Notes under the pieces: generated by a model
Database searches by the model: none
Told to the model about the DNA's origin: nothing
Seen by the model: only the letters and a program-made list of their open reading frames with translations
Part shown: one piece after another, positions 8,916-17,904 of the stretch
Layout of the letters: every line of letters begins with the position of its first letter
Numbering within the stretch: the stretch's first letter is position 1
Source of the DNA: an uncultured Bacilli bacterium
GTDB lineage: Bacteria; Bacillota_I; Bacilli_A; RF39; UBA660
Direction: 5' to 3'
Length of the DNA stretch: 64,000 nucleotides
Assembly: GCA_934100165.1 (NCBI GenBank)
Contig: CAKOPN010000006.1
Location: 61,839 to 125,838 of the forward strand
Made by a program: the position numbers and the translations under genes

Positions 8916-9284
8916 CTATAGTACTTCCTTAGCTAGTGATACTATTTTCATGAAATCTTTATCACGAAGTTCTCTAGCTACAGGGCCAAAAATACGAGTT
9001 CCTACTGGACTCTTATCATCCTTGATTATAACGCAAGCATTATCATCAAATTTAATATAAGAACCATCTTCTCTTCTTAATCCGAATGTTGTTCTAACTA
9101 TTACAGCTTTAACAACTTTACCTTTTTTAACAGTTCCATTAGGTGTGGCATTTTTAATTGTACCAACAACTATGTCACCGATATTACCAGTTTTAACTTT
9201 GCTTCCACCAAGTACTCTGATTACTAATAATTCTCTAGCACCTGAGTTGTCAGCAACTTTCAAACGACTTTCTTGTTGAATCAT
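8916..9284 (-). CDS. rplN: 50S ribosomal protein L14
   Basis: L14 lies at the subunit interface. The 122-residue product starts MIQQESRLKVADNSGA, as almost all bacterial L14 proteins do, and ends with the FMKIVSLAKEVL helix. It lies between rpsQ and rplX. Confidence 0.97.
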   Translation of the reverse strand: MIQQESRLKVADNSGARELLVIRVLGGSKVKTGNIGDIVVGTIKNATPNGTVKKGKVVKAVIVRTTFGLRREDGSYIKFDDNACVIIKDDKSPVGTRIFGPVARELRDKDFMKIVSLAKEVL

Positions 9285-9308
9285 AATTAATCCTCCTTCA
9301 CCTAAGAG

Positions 9309-9566
9309 TTATAAAATAACTGCTTCCTTTACTATTTCTTTTAAGTAGAATCTCTTTGTTTTAGAAATAGGTTTTGTTTCAACTATTCTAACAACGTCTC
9401 CTACTTTTGCTCTATTTGATTCATCATGAACTGCATATTTCTTTGAAGACTTTACTCTTTTTCCATAAAGTGGATGTTTTTTGTAAGTTTCAACTAATAC
9501 AGTTATTGTTTTATTATTAACAGAGCTAACTACTTTTCCAACTAATTCTCTATTTGTCTTTTCCAT
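9309..9566 (-). CDS. rpsQ: 30S ribosomal protein S17
   Basis: S17 is an OB-fold primary 16S rRNA binder. The product is about 85 residues with the motif KHPLYGKRVKSSKKY. The ATG at 9566 is preferred over the GTG two codons upstream because it lies 6 bases after GGAGG. Confidence 0.96.
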   Translation of the reverse strand: MEKTNRELVGKVVSSVNNKTITVLVETYKKHPLYGKRVKSSKKYAVHDESNRAKVGDVVRIVETKPISKTKRFYLKEIVKEAVIL

Positions 9567-9576
9567 GTGCACCCTC

Positions 9577-9783
9577 CTACTTTGTATTTCCTTCGTTTAA
9601 TTCTCTTTCACGAAGAACTGTTTTAAGTCTTGCAACAAGATGTCTTAAGTCTTTGATTCTTGAAGGTTTTTCTAGGTTACCAGTTGCTTGTTGGAAACGC
9701 AAATTAAATAATTCTTCTTTAGTTTCTTTTATTTTGTTGTTTATCTCTTCAGTGGTTAGATTTCTAATTTCATTAACCTTCAT
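9577..9783 (-). CDS. rpmC: 50S ribosomal protein L29
   Basis: L29 sits at the tunnel exit and helps dock SRP and trigger factor. The 68-residue product is the usual two-helix hairpin with LFNLRFQQATGNLEKPSRIK at about 25-44. Its start overlaps the rplP stop by 11 bp, so translation of the two is probably coupled. Confidence 0.97.
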   Translation of the reverse strand: MKVNEIRNLTTEEINNKIKETKEELFNLRFQQATGNLEKPSRIKDLRHLVARLKTVLRERELNEGNTK

Positions 9784-10204
9784 TTATATCACCACCATTT
9801 TCTTTCATAACAAATTTTGTCTTGATTGGTAGTTTGTGTGATGCAAGTCTTAATGCTTCTCTTGCAACATCTTCAGTAACTTCTGAGATTTCAAACATAA
9901 TCTTTCCAGATTTAACTACTGCTACCCAAGATTCTACATTACCCTTACCTTTTCCTTGACGAGTACCAAGTGGTTTTTTAGTTAAAGGCATATGTGGGAA
10001 AATGTTTATCCAAACTTTTCCACCACGTTTCATATAACGAGTCATCGCAACACGAGCTGCTTCGATTTGATTAGCTGTTATCCAAGCACCTTCCATTGCC
10101 ATAAGTCCGTAAGTTCCATTGTGTAATTCAGTATTACCTTTTGCACGACCTTCGTAAGGTAATCTATGTACACGACGATATTTTGTCCTTGATGGTATTA
10201 ACAT
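9773..10204 (-). CDS. rplP: 50S ribosomal protein L16
   Basis: L16 organises the A site and peptidyl-transferase region. The 143-residue product begins MLIPSRTKYR and contains the RRGGKVWIN-like and GTRQGKGKGN motifs. It lies 2 bp after rpsC and overlaps rpmC. Confidence 0.97.
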   Translation of the reverse strand: MLIPSRTKYRRVHRLPYEGRAKGNTELHNGTYGLMAMEGAWITANQIEAARVAMTRYMKRGGKVWINIFPHMPLTKKPLGTRQGKGKGNVESWVAVVKSGKIMFEISEVTEDVAREALRLASHKLPIKTKFVMKENGGDINEG

Positions 10205-10206
10205 AA

Positions 10207-10881
10207 TTAATTACCTCCCTTAGCCTTTGTATTATTTCTTTCAGTTTTTTTATCTTGAAGTATTTCACCTTTATAGATCCATACTTTTACACCAATCTTA
10301 CCAAATGTTGTATCAGCTTCTGCTGTTGCATAGTCAACATTTGCTCTTAGTGTATGTAGTGGGATAGTTCCTTCTGAATATCCTTCACTACGTGCTATAT
10401 CAGCACCATTTAATCTTCCAGATACTGAAGTTTTAACTCCCTTAGCTCCAGCTTTCATAACGTTTCTGATAGCTTTCTTTTGTGCCATTCTGAATGATGC
10501 ACGGTTTTCAATTTGTGATGCAATACTCTTTGCAACTAGTGTAGCATCAAGATCTGGTTTCTTAATATCAACGATTGAAATTTGAATATTTTCATCAACT
10601 ACTTTAGCGATTTCTTTTTTCAAATTCTCTATTTCTTCTCCGCCTTTTCCAATTATTACTCCAGGTTTAGCGGTATGTATAACGATTTCGCATCTTTTTG
10701 CATTTCTTTCAATATCAACAGCGCTAACTCCAGCATCTTTTAATCTTTTTTCTAGAAATTTACGGATTTTTAAATCGTTTTCTAGGTATTTACTAAAATC
10801 GCTTTTGTTTGCATACCAGTTAGCTTCCCAACCTCTGTTGATTCCAATTCTAAGTCCAATTGGACTAACCTTTTGTCCCAT
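10207..10881 (-). CDS. rpsC: 30S ribosomal protein S3
   Basis: S3 forms part of the mRNA entry helicase. The 224-residue product has the N-terminal MGQKVSPIGLRIG, a KH domain with GKGGEEIENLKK at about 78-89, and the C-terminal domain with GRLNGADIARSE. Order rplV-rpsC-rplP is standard. Confidence 0.98.
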   Translation of the reverse strand: MGQKVSPIGLRIGINRGWEANWYANKSDFSKYLENDLKIRKFLEKRLKDAGVSAVDIERNAKRCEIVIHTAKPGVIIGKGGEEIENLKKEIAKVVDENIQISIVDIKKPDLDATLVAKSIASQIENRASFRMAQKKAIRNVMKAGAKGVKTSVSGRLNGADIARSEGYSEGTIPLHTLRANVDYATAEADTTFGKIGVKVWIYKGEILQDKKTERNNTKAKGGN

Positions 10882-10901
10882 ACATTAACCTCCTTTTAAG
10901 A

Positions 10902-11234
10902 TTATTTTTCTGCCACAACTATAACAATGTGACTAGTTCTTCTGTCTTTGTGTCCTATATGACTTCTTGAATCAAACATATGTCTTTTCATTACAGGACC
11001 TGCATCTACTCTAGCTTCTTTAACATAAAGTTTATTTGCATCAAGTTTGAAATTATTAACTGCATTTGCTGTAGCTGAATTTAAAACTTTTAATACAAGT
11101 GTGCTAGATTTTTTGTTTCTGTTATTTAGTATGTTTACCGCATCATTTACATCTTTACCACGAATTAAATCAACAACTAATCTTGCTTTAATTGGTGATA
11201 TTCTAAGAGACTTTGCGATTGCTTTTGCTTCCAT
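10902..11234 (-). CDS. rplV: 50S ribosomal protein L22
   Basis: L22 lines the peptide tunnel; its loop is the classic macrolide-resistance site. The ~110-residue product has ISPIKARLVVDLIRGK at about 11-26 and a C-terminal beta-hairpin with RSHIGHKDRRTSHI. I prefer the second ATG (11234), 8 bases after AGGAGG; the first ATG is only 2 bases from it. Confidence 0.96.
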   Translation of the reverse strand: MEAKAIAKSLRISPIKARLVVDLIRGKDVNDAVNILNNRNKKSSTLVLKVLNSATANAVNNFKLDANKLYVKEARVDAGPVMKRHMFDSRSHIGHKDRRTSHIVIVVAEK

Positions 11235-11253
11235 ATTCATATCCTCCTAGCCA

Positions 11254-11523
11254 TTACTTTTTCTTGTTTTCGCCATGACCACCAAATTTACGAGTTAGTG
11301 CAAATTCTCCAAGTTTATGACCAACCATATCTTCAGTAACATAAACAGGGATAAATTCTTTGCCATTATGAACCGCAAATGTGTGCCCTATAAAGTCAGG
11401 GTATATTGTAGAACGGCGTGACCAAGTTTTAATAACTTCTTTCTTACCACTTTTATTTAGTTCTCTTACTCTATTTAATAATCTTTCAAATACGTAAGGA
11501 CCTTTTTTAAGACTTCTTGCCAT
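11254..11523 (-). CDS. rpsS: 30S ribosomal protein S19
   Basis: S19 sits on the 30S head with S13. The 89-residue product starts MARSLKKGPYV and has the signature VHNGKEFIPVYVTEDMVGHK at about 51-70. It lies between rplB and rplV. Confidence 0.97.
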   Translation of the reverse strand: MARSLKKGPYVFERLLNRVRELNKSGKKEVIKTWSRRSTIYPDFIGHTFAVHNGKEFIPVYVTEDMVGHKLGEFALTRKFGGHGENKKK

Positions 11524-11537
11524 AAATAATCTCCTCC

Positions 11538-12365
11538 CTACTTACTACGACGGCGTACGATTAATTTATCAGACGCTTTTTTCTTTCTAGTTTTGTATCC
11601 TAGTGCTGGTTTACCCCAAGGAGTAACTGGTCCTTTACGTCCGATTGGAGCACGACCTTCACCACCACCATGTGGGTGATCATTAGGGTTCATAACAGAT
11701 CCACGTACTGTAGGTTTGATTCCTAAGTGACGAGTTCTTCCTGCTTTTCCTAATTTAACAAGTTCATAGTCTTCATTACCAACTACACCAATAGTAGCAT
11801 AGCAAGTACCAAGAACTAATCTTTGTTCACCACTTGATAGACGAAGCATTACATAATTTCCTTCTCTACCTAAAATTTGAGCACTTGAACCAGCGCTTCT
11901 TGCAAGAGATGCACCTTTACCTGGTTTTAATTCAATATTGTGAACTGTTGTACCAACTGGAATGTTTGAAAGTGGTAGGGCATTTCCTACTTTAATATCA
12001 ACATTTTCGCCAGCAACAATAGTTGCTCCAACTTTTAAATCCTTTGGTGCGATGATGTATCTTTTTTCACCATCTATATAATTTATTAGTGCGATGTTTG
12101 CACTTCTGTTTGGATCGTATTCGATAGTTGCTACTTTTCCAGCTATATCTCTTTTATCTCTCTTGAAATCTATTATTCTGTATTTTCTTTTTGCTCCTCC
12201 GCCATGATGTCTAACAGTTATTCTTCCTTGATTATTACGACCACCGTTTTTATTTAAACTAACTAATAAGCTTTTTTCAGGAGTATCTGTAGTAATCTCT
12301 TCGTTTACTAATGTACTCATCTTACGTCTTGCATTAGTAGTTGGCTTATAATTTCTAATTGCCAT
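11538..12365 (-). CDS. rplB: 50S ribosomal protein L2
   Basis: L2 is required for subunit joining and peptidyl-transferase formation. The 275-residue product has the N-terminal OB domain, the middle SH3-like domain and the C-terminal MNPNDHPHGGGEGRAPIG signature that contains the conserved His. It lies in normal order between rplW and rpsS. Confidence 0.98.
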   Translation of the reverse strand: MAIRNYKPTTNARRKMSTLVNEEITTDTPEKSLLVSLNKNGGRNNQGRITVRHHGGGAKRKYRIIDFKRDKRDIAGKVATIEYDPNRSANIALINYIDGEKRYIIAPKDLKVGATIVAGENVDIKVGNALPLSNIPVGTTVHNIELKPGKGASLARSAGSSAQILGREGNYVMLRLSSGEQRLVLGTCYATIGVVGNEDYELVKLGKAGRTRHLGIKPTVRGSVMNPNDHPHGGGEGRAPIGRKGPVTPWGKPALGYKTRKKKASDKLIVRRRSK

Positions 12366-12377
12366 AATATCCTCCCT

Positions 12378-12662
12378 CTAACCAAGATCGATAGTTTGAC
12401 CTTCTGCAAGTTTAACTATAGCTTTTTTAGCTCTGTTACTAACTCCTGCATAACGTCCTACTCTTCTTTTCTTAGTTTTAATATTTAATGTAGATATTTC
12501 TTCTACTTTTACTTTAAATATTTTTTCAATAGCATTCTTAATTTCAGTTTTTGATGCTTTTGGATCTACTTTAAATAAATACTTGTTTTCTTCTTGTGCT
12601 AAACGTGCACTTTTTTCTGTAACGATTGGTGCTTTGATTATTTCTAAATATTTTGTATCCAT
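12378..12662 (-). CDS. rplW: 50S ribosomal protein L23
   Basis: L23 docks trigger factor and SRP at the tunnel exit. The 94-residue product has IIKAPIVTEKSARL at about 8-21 and the family's KTKKRRVGRYAG loop. Its start overlaps the rplD stop by one base (TAATG). Confidence 0.97.
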   Translation of the reverse strand: MDTKYLEIIKAPIVTEKSARLAQEENKYLFKVDPKASKTEIKNAIEKIFKVKVEEISTLNIKTKKRRVGRYAGVSNRAKKAIVKLAEGQTIDLG

Positions 12663-13282
12663 TATTTTAGCACCTCCTCTATAGCATTTAATGCTTCTTT
12701 TGTAACTAATACTTTTTCTGCTGCTATTAAATCAAGAACATTTATTTCTCCAGCTTCGATAAGTAAGATATTTGGAATGTTTCTTGAAGCAAGTATCATA
12801 TTTTCATCTAATTCTTTAACAATAACTAATGTGCTAACTGTATCTAATTTTAATGATTTTAAAAGGTTAGCTAATTCTTTAGTTTTTGGTGTTTCAAGTT
12901 TTAATTCGTCAACTACAACGAAATCTTGAACTTTTGAAGCTACAGCGCTCTTTAATGCAAGACGACGTTCTTTACGATTCATCTTTTTGCTGTAATCTCT
13001 TGGTTTTGGTCCTAGTGCGATTCCACCACCAACCCATTGTACAGCTCTAATTGAACCTTGACGTGCATGTCCTGTACCTTTTTGTCTCCAAGGTTTTCTT
13101 CCTCCACCGCTAACTTCTGAACGTGTTTTTGTGCTATGGGTTCCTTGTCTTAATGATGCTCTTGTTAAAATTATTGCATCATGTAAAACTTTATTATTTG
13201 GCTCAATACCAAATATTTCATCATTTAATTTAATGTCCTCTATTTTTTCACCTTTTGTGTTTAAAAGTGTTACTTTTGTCAT
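12662..13282 (-). CDS. rplD: 50S ribosomal protein L4
   Basis: L4 lines the tunnel with L22 and in some bacteria represses its own S10 operon. The 206-residue product has the extended-loop motif GGGRKPWRQKGTGHARQG at about 60-77. It lies 56 bp after rplC with a GGAGG site. Confidence 0.97.
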   Translation of the reverse strand: MTKVTLLNTKGEKIEDIKLNDEIFGIEPNNKVLHDAIILTRASLRQGTHSTKTRSEVSGGGRKPWRQKGTGHARQGSIRAVQWVGGGIALGPKPRDYSKKMNRKERRLALKSAVASKVQDFVVVDELKLETPKTKELANLLKSLKLDTVSTLVIVKELDENMILASRNIPNILLIEAGEINVLDLIAAEKVLVTKEALNAIEEVLK

Positions 13283-13338
13283 CCTTAATTCCTCCCTTCA
13301 TCATATTTAAATATTTTATTAACAATTAACTATGACGA

Positions 13339-14061
13339 TTACTCTCCAGCTTCTTCTTTAGTTTCTTCTTCTACTTCTGTTTCTACTACAGGTGTTTCTT
13401 CGTAAGAGATAAGTTCTACTTGTTCATTTACTTTTTCACCTTTTTTAACAGATGTTCTAATCATAACTAAAGATTTCTTTGGACCTGGAACATTACCTTT
13501 GATTAAGATAACATTATTTTCTAAATCAACTGATACAACCTCTAAGTTTTGAATTGTTGTTGCAACATTTCCCATATGACCTGGTAATTTCTTACCCTTT
13601 AGCACGTGCATTGGTAATAGTGTTCCTAGTGAACCTACACCTCTATGATATTGTGATCCGTGACCCATTGGTCCACGACTTTGATTATAACGTTTAATAA
13701 CGCCTTGGAAACCTTTTCCTTTGCTTACACCGCTTACATCAACGATTTCTCCTTCTTTGAATAAGTCAGCTGTAATTGTTTGACCAAGTGTATAGTCATT
13801 AACGTTTACTCCTCTAAGTTCTTTTAAGAAGCGCTTAGGAGCAGTATTTGCTTTTTTTGTATGACCAATTTTTGCTTTGTTAGAATTTTTTTCTTTCACT
13901 GTTATAGCACCAAGTTGGATTGCATCATAACCGTCTTTTTCAACAGTCTTGATTTGTGTTACAACGTTAGGTTCTACTTCGATAACAGTTACAGGAATAA
14001 GTTTTCCGTTCTTAGTAAAAACTTGAGTCATTCCTATTTTTCTACCTAAGATTCCTTTCAT
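13339..14061 (-). CDS. rplC: 50S ribosomal protein L3 with acidic C-terminal tail
   Basis: L3 nucleates 50S assembly and reaches the peptidyl-transferase centre. The 240-residue product starts MKGILGRKIGMTQVF and has GPMGHGSQYHRGVGSLG near 149-165. It is about 30 residues longer than most bacterial L3; the extra C-terminus (about 217-240) is mostly Glu, Val and Thr and strongly acidic, unusual for a ribosomal protein. It follows rpsJ by 19 bp. Confidence 0.97.
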   Translation of the reverse strand: MKGILGRKIGMTQVFTKNGKLIPVTVIEVEPNVVTQIKTVEKDGYDAIQLGAITVKEKNSNKAKIGHTKKANTAPKRFLKELRGVNVNDYTLGQTITADLFKEGEIVDVSGVSKGKGFQGVIKRYNQSRGPMGHGSQYHRGVGSLGTLLPMHVLKGKKLPGHMGNVATTIQNLEVVSVDLENNVILIKGNVPGPKKSLVMIRTSVKKGEKVNEQVELISYEETPVVETEVEEETKEEAGE

Positions 14062-14080
14062 TTTTCTTTCCTCCTAATGA

Positions 14081-14386
14081 TTATTGTTTGATTTGAATGT
14101 CAACACCACTTGGAAGTTCAAGATGAGTTAATGCATCTATTACTTCTTTGTTTGGATTTTTAACATCAATTAGTCTTTTATGCGTACGCATTTCAAATTG
14201 TTCACGAGAATCTTTATATTTGTGAACAGCTCTTAAAATAGTGAATTTTTCTACATCTGTTGGTAGTGGTACTGGTCCACTTACTTTTCCTCCAGATCTT
14301 TTAATAGTTTCAACTATTTTTGTAGCAGCATTGTCAAGAATTCTATGATCATATGCTTTTAATTTAATACGAACAACGTTTGACAT
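14081..14386 (-). CDS. rpsJ: 30S ribosomal protein S10
   Basis: S10 is on the 30S head and is also the NusE antitermination factor. The 101-residue product carries the signature KFTILRAVHKYKDSREQFE at about 47-65. It is the first gene of the cluster; the promoter and a structured leader lie directly upstream. The str operon (rpsL, rpsG, fusA, tuf) is not adjacent. Confidence 0.98.
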   Translation of the reverse strand: MSNVVRIKLKAYDHRILDNAATKIVETIKRSGGKVSGPVPLPTDVEKFTILRAVHKYKDSREQFEMRTHKRLIDVKNPNKEVIDALTHLELPSGVDIQIKQ

Positions 14387-14503
14387 ATTAAATCCTCCCT
14401 TCGCCTATATCTTCGTATAGACTTGCTCCGTGTAAATAACCTGAATTAGCCTAGCAACTTTGCCTGGTGTATCAGCAACCTCACACATCTAAGCAGCCAC
14501 ACG
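14387..14503 (-). promoter_or_regulatory. Structured 5' leader of the S10 operon (candidate autoregulatory RNA)
   Basis: About 117 nt separate the predicted transcription start (~14503) from rpsJ. A 5-bp closing stem (CGTGT at 14499-14503 with ACACG at 14429-14433) encloses a region able to form inner stems. A separate 7-bp hairpin (14403-14422, loop CGAAGA) abuts the AGGGAGG ribosome site. S10 leaders bound by L4 or mimicking rRNA are known in other groups; I do not recognise this one as a named class. Confidence 0.45.
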
Positions 14504-14509
14504 CTTAAG

Positions 14510-14538
14510 AGTATATCATAGAGAACCTTTAAAATCAA
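14510..14538 (-). promoter_or_regulatory. Sigma-A-type promoter of the ribosomal cluster
   Basis: TTGATT (14533-14538) and TATACT (14510-14515) with an exact 17-base spacer, about 124 nt upstream of rpsJ. No other strong hexamer pair was noticed in the 240-base gap. Confidence 0.75.
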
Positions 14539-14597
14539 GGATTTTTTTCACTTTTTGTTTTGTTATTTCTTTTTATAAGGAACTTTGCCACGATTAC

Positions 14598-14625
14598 AAA
14601 AAAAATTCTAGAAAAATTCTAGAAT
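14598..14625 (-). terminator. Terminator after the PP2C gene
   Basis: A 9-bp perfect stem (ATTCTAGAA/TTCTAGAAT, three-base loop) followed on the minus strand by eight T's. It begins one base after the phosphatase stop codon. Confidence 0.88.
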
Positions 14626-14626
14626 C

Positions 14627-16000
14627 TTATCGTTTTTTTGAAAAAATTGCTGCTGTAGAATTATCTTTTCCAGCTTCAATATATTCTTTATACTCAAATT
14701 CGCCCTTTTGTTCTTTTCTATAAGACCTTGTAGTATTTGCAGCATCTATGAGTGCACTAGCAATTTTCTCTTTAGGTGTATTGGCAGTTATAGCCATAAT
14801 TCTACTATCAGATAAGCAATCTGTTACTCCATCGCTTAGTAATACTAATGAATCATAGTCTGTATTTTTAATTCTATACATATGTGGTCTTAATGGTCTT
14901 TCTGGATTAAGTGAGCCTATGCAACTTGTAATTATATTTGAATATATATGAAATCTCATATCATCTTTTCTTCTTATATAGCCAGCATCATAATATTTTT
15001 GAACTTGTGAATCATCTTTTGTTACTTGTATCAACTCATTATTTTTTACTATATATCCCCTAGAATCTCCAACAGAAGATACTAAAGTTTCATTCTTGCC
15101 AACTATTCCACATAAAAATGTTGTTTGTGAACCATTTTTTGTTCTAACAACTTCTCTATTCATTTCTTGAATCTTTTGGCTTAATTTTGCTCTTAACATA
15201 TCCATGTTTTCAAAGTCTTCTCTTTTTAACTCTTTAAACCACTCAAGCATTTCTTCCGCAACATAGCTACTTGCTGCTCCACCATTTTGTGAGCCACCAA
15301 CACCATCTGCTACTAAAAGCATTTTATAATCTTTGTTTTTTGGGTATTCGGATAATAAAACAGAATCTTCTTGAGTTGGTTTTACATTTCCAATTGATGA
15401 TGATGCAAACATAGAAGTTCCAACCATATATTCAACATTCTTTTTCTGAAGTTGAACTCCATGGATAATATCGCTTTCACATTTATTTACATTATCGTGA
15501 AAAATCCTTAAATTCTTAGGTTTTATTTCCTTATTTTCCTCTCTTGAAAGATAACGAATACAGTCTATTATACTTGGAGATACATAACTATCTAGTTTTT
15601 TTAAATTTACACCATTATTTGGATAATATCTATTCTGAGTAAATGAATATGCTAGTGTTCTAAGAAGATCAGGATCATTTTTTAGAAAAGGAACAACCTC
15701 GTTCTTTTTTATTTTTAAATTCTTTAGACTATCATAAAATTTTACACAATTTGCTTTTCCTGATAAGTTTCCTGCTCTTAAGTCTATTTTGCTTACTCTG
15801 AGTGCTTGAATTGCTATTTCTTTAATAACATCGTCTGGAGTAAGGTCTTCTATCATTCTTCTTGCATTGTTACTTGATGTTATATGGTTCTGCATTCTTC
15901 CACTAAATAACATTCCACGAATAATTCCCTCTGGAGTTCCTTCTGGATGAGCCTTAAGTGTTTCAATTATTGCATAATCAATTTTTTCTAATCTTTGCAT
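14627..16000 (-). CDS. PP2C-family serine/threonine phosphatase with an uncharacterised N-terminal region
   Basis: Residues ~190-457 form a PP2C phosphatase domain (Mg/Mn-dependent, removes phosphate from Ser/Thr): metal-ligand motifs KPTQEDSV, LVADGVGG, SVGDSRGY, LLSDGVTDCLSD and the C-terminal GKDNSTAAI are all present, so it should be active. The first ~185 residues, helical and Lys-rich, have no domain I recognise. No Hanks-type kinase is adjacent, which would be the usual partner. It lies 18 bp after dxs, likely in one operon, and ends at a strong terminator. Confidence 0.88.
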   Translation of the reverse strand: MQRLEKIDYAIIETLKAHPEGTPEGIIRGMLFSGRMQNHITSSNNARRMIEDLTPDDVIKEIAIQALRVSKIDLRAGNLSGKANCVKFYDSLKNLKIKKNEVVPFLKNDPDLLRTLAYSFTQNRYYPNNGVNLKKLDSYVSPSIIDCIRYLSREENKEIKPKNLRIFHDNVNKCESDIIHGVQLQKKNVEYMVGTSMFASSSIGNVKPTQEDSVLLSEYPKNKDYKMLLVADGVGGSQNGGAASSYVAEEMLEWFKELKREDFENMDMLRAKLSQKIQEMNREVVRTKNGSQTTFLCGIVGKNETLVSSVGDSRGYIVKNNELIQVTKDDSQVQKYYDAGYIRRKDDMRFHIYSNIITSCIGSLNPERPLRPHMYRIKNTDYDSLVLLSDGVTDCLSDSRIMAITANTPKEKIASALIDAANTTRSYRKEQKGEFEYKEYIEAGKDNSTAAIFSKKR

Positions 16001-16018
16001 ATCTTACTCCTTATCATT

Positions 16019-17854
16019 TTATTTTTCTAGTATAGCTATTTTTTTTCTTATTTCTTCTTTTGTAATATTTTCTTTCTTGTATAATTCTTCCGGTGTTCCC
16101 TGTTCAATAAACTTATCGTTAAATCCCAGTGACATAACTTTTCCTTTATAATTTAGTTCCATTAACTTAGATGATACCATAGAGGTTAATCCACCACTTA
16201 ACACATTATCCTCTATTATTAATATATTATAATGCTTTTTTGAAAGAAACTCTAGCATTTTATCATCAATTGGTTTCAAAAAACAAGCATTTATTATCAT
16301 CGAATGTAATTTGTACTCTTTTTTTGTTAGATATGCCTTTATAAGCATTCTTCCTGAAGCGATTATCGCAGTTTTTTGACCGTTATCAACAATTTCCCAT
16401 TTACCTTGTATAATTTTGTCAAGCGGCTTTATTTTAAATTCATCCCCACCCCTTGGATATCTTATTGCTATTGGACCACTTTGTTTAATAGCCCATTTCA
16501 ACATTTTTTCCACTTCTTCTGTGGATTTTGGTGATAAAATTTTTATATTTGGGATTAAAGATAAATATGACACGTCGAAAATTCCTTGGTGAGTTTCGCC
16601 ATCACTACCAACAATTCCAGCTCTATCTATTGCAAAAATTACATGTAAATTTTGCATGCATACATCGTGAACAATTTGGTCAAATGCTCTTTGCAAAAAA
16701 GTTGAATATATTGCCACTACCGGAACTAAATTCTCCTTTGCAAGACCCGCCGCAAAAGTTGTCGCATGCTCCTCGGCAATTCCAACATCAAAACTTCTGT
16801 CATTAAATTCTTCAAAGAATTTCTTTAAGCCAACCCCATCTTTCATCGCCGCTGTTATAGCTACAACATTTTTATTTTCTCTGCCTATTTTTACCATTGC
16901 ATTTCCAAAAGCATTTGAATAAGTATCTTTTTCTTCAATAATAATTCCTTTATTTTTATCAAAAGGAGAAATCGCATGATATATATCAGGATTTTCTAAA
17001 GCTTTTTGATAACCAAGTCCTTTTTTAGTTACCACATGTATTATTACTGGTCCATCTAAAATTTGAGCTTTTCTAAATACTTTTGTCATCAATGAAATAT
17101 CATGACCATCAAGAGGGCCAATATATGTTAATCCCATCGCTTCAAAATATTCTGATGGAACTAAAAAAGTCCTTAAGCCATCTTTCATTCTTGCTAAAAC
17201 CTTTGACATTGCATTTCCAATTTTTGTGTCATCCAAAGAATGCTTTATTTTATTTTTAACTTTTAAATAGCGTTCATTTATACTTATTCTACTCAAATAA
17301 CTTGAAAGGCCCCCAACATTACTTGATATGCTCATACCATTATCATTTAAGATAATAATCATTTTTGTCTTGTTGTATCCAAGATCATTTAACGCTTCTA
17401 GACTCATACCACTACTGATACTGCCATCACCAATAACACTTACAACATTATATTTTTCATTTTTTATGTCTCTTGCTCTTGCAAAACCTAGCGCAGCAGA
17501 TATAGAGGTACTACTGTGTCCAGTTTCAAAGAAATCATATTTGCTTTCTTTTGGATATGGAAATCCTCTTAAGCCTTTATACTTCCTAAGTGTATCAAAA
17601 TCTTTTCTTCTTCCAGTTAACATCTTATAAACATAGCTTTGATGCCCAACATCAAATATTACTCTATCGTTTGGAAAGTCAAAACTAGATACGAGAGCAA
17701 TAGTTAACTCCACTACACCAAGGTTAGATGCTAGGTGCCCGCCGTTTTTTGATACTTTATCTATTAAAAATTCTCTTATTTCACCAGATAGTTCTTTTTT
17801 CTCTTTAATTGTTAATTTTTTTACATCCTCAGGTGAATTTATTTTTTCCAACAT
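16019..17854 (-). CDS. dxs: 1-deoxy-D-xylulose-5-phosphate synthase
   Basis: It condenses pyruvate and glyceraldehyde 3-phosphate with thiamine diphosphate, the first step of the MEP isoprenoid pathway. The 611-residue product has the N-terminal domain with FDVGHQSYVYKMLTGR near 63-78 and the thiamine-binding GDGSISSGMSLEALND. The transketolase pyrimidine domain carries GIAEEHATTFAAGLA (catalytic Glu) and RAGIVGSDGETHQG. Length and motifs are typical. It lies between an HD-domain gene and a PP2C gene. No other MEP genes are in the window. Confidence 0.97.
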   Translation of the reverse strand: MLEKINSPEDVKKLTIKEKKELSGEIREFLIDKVSKNGGHLASNLGVVELTIALVSSFDFPNDRVIFDVGHQSYVYKMLTGRRKDFDTLRKYKGLRGFPYPKESKYDFFETGHSSTSISAALGFARARDIKNEKYNVVSVIGDGSISSGMSLEALNDLGYNKTKMIIILNDNGMSISSNVGGLSSYLSRISINERYLKVKNKIKHSLDDTKIGNAMSKVLARMKDGLRTFLVPSEYFEAMGLTYIGPLDGHDISLMTKVFRKAQILDGPVIIHVVTKKGLGYQKALENPDIYHAISPFDKNKGIIIEEKDTYSNAFGNAMVKIGRENKNVVAITAAMKDGVGLKKFFEEFNDRSFDVGIAEEHATTFAAGLAKENLVPVVAIYSTFLQRAFDQIVHDVCMQNLHVIFAIDRAGIVGSDGETHQGIFDVSYLSLIPNIKILSPKSTEEVEKMLKWAIKQSGPIAIRYPRGGDEFKIKPLDKIIQGKWEIVDNGQKTAIIASGRMLIKAYLTKKEYKLHSMIINACFLKPIDDKMLEFLSKKHYNILIIEDNVLSGGLTSMVSSKLMELNYKGKVMSLGFNDKFIEQGTPEELYKKENITKEEIRKKIAILEK

Positions 17855-17904
17855 TTTTATTACCTCTTGTTTCTTCTATACTGTACTGTCTAATGCTTGA
17901 ATAT

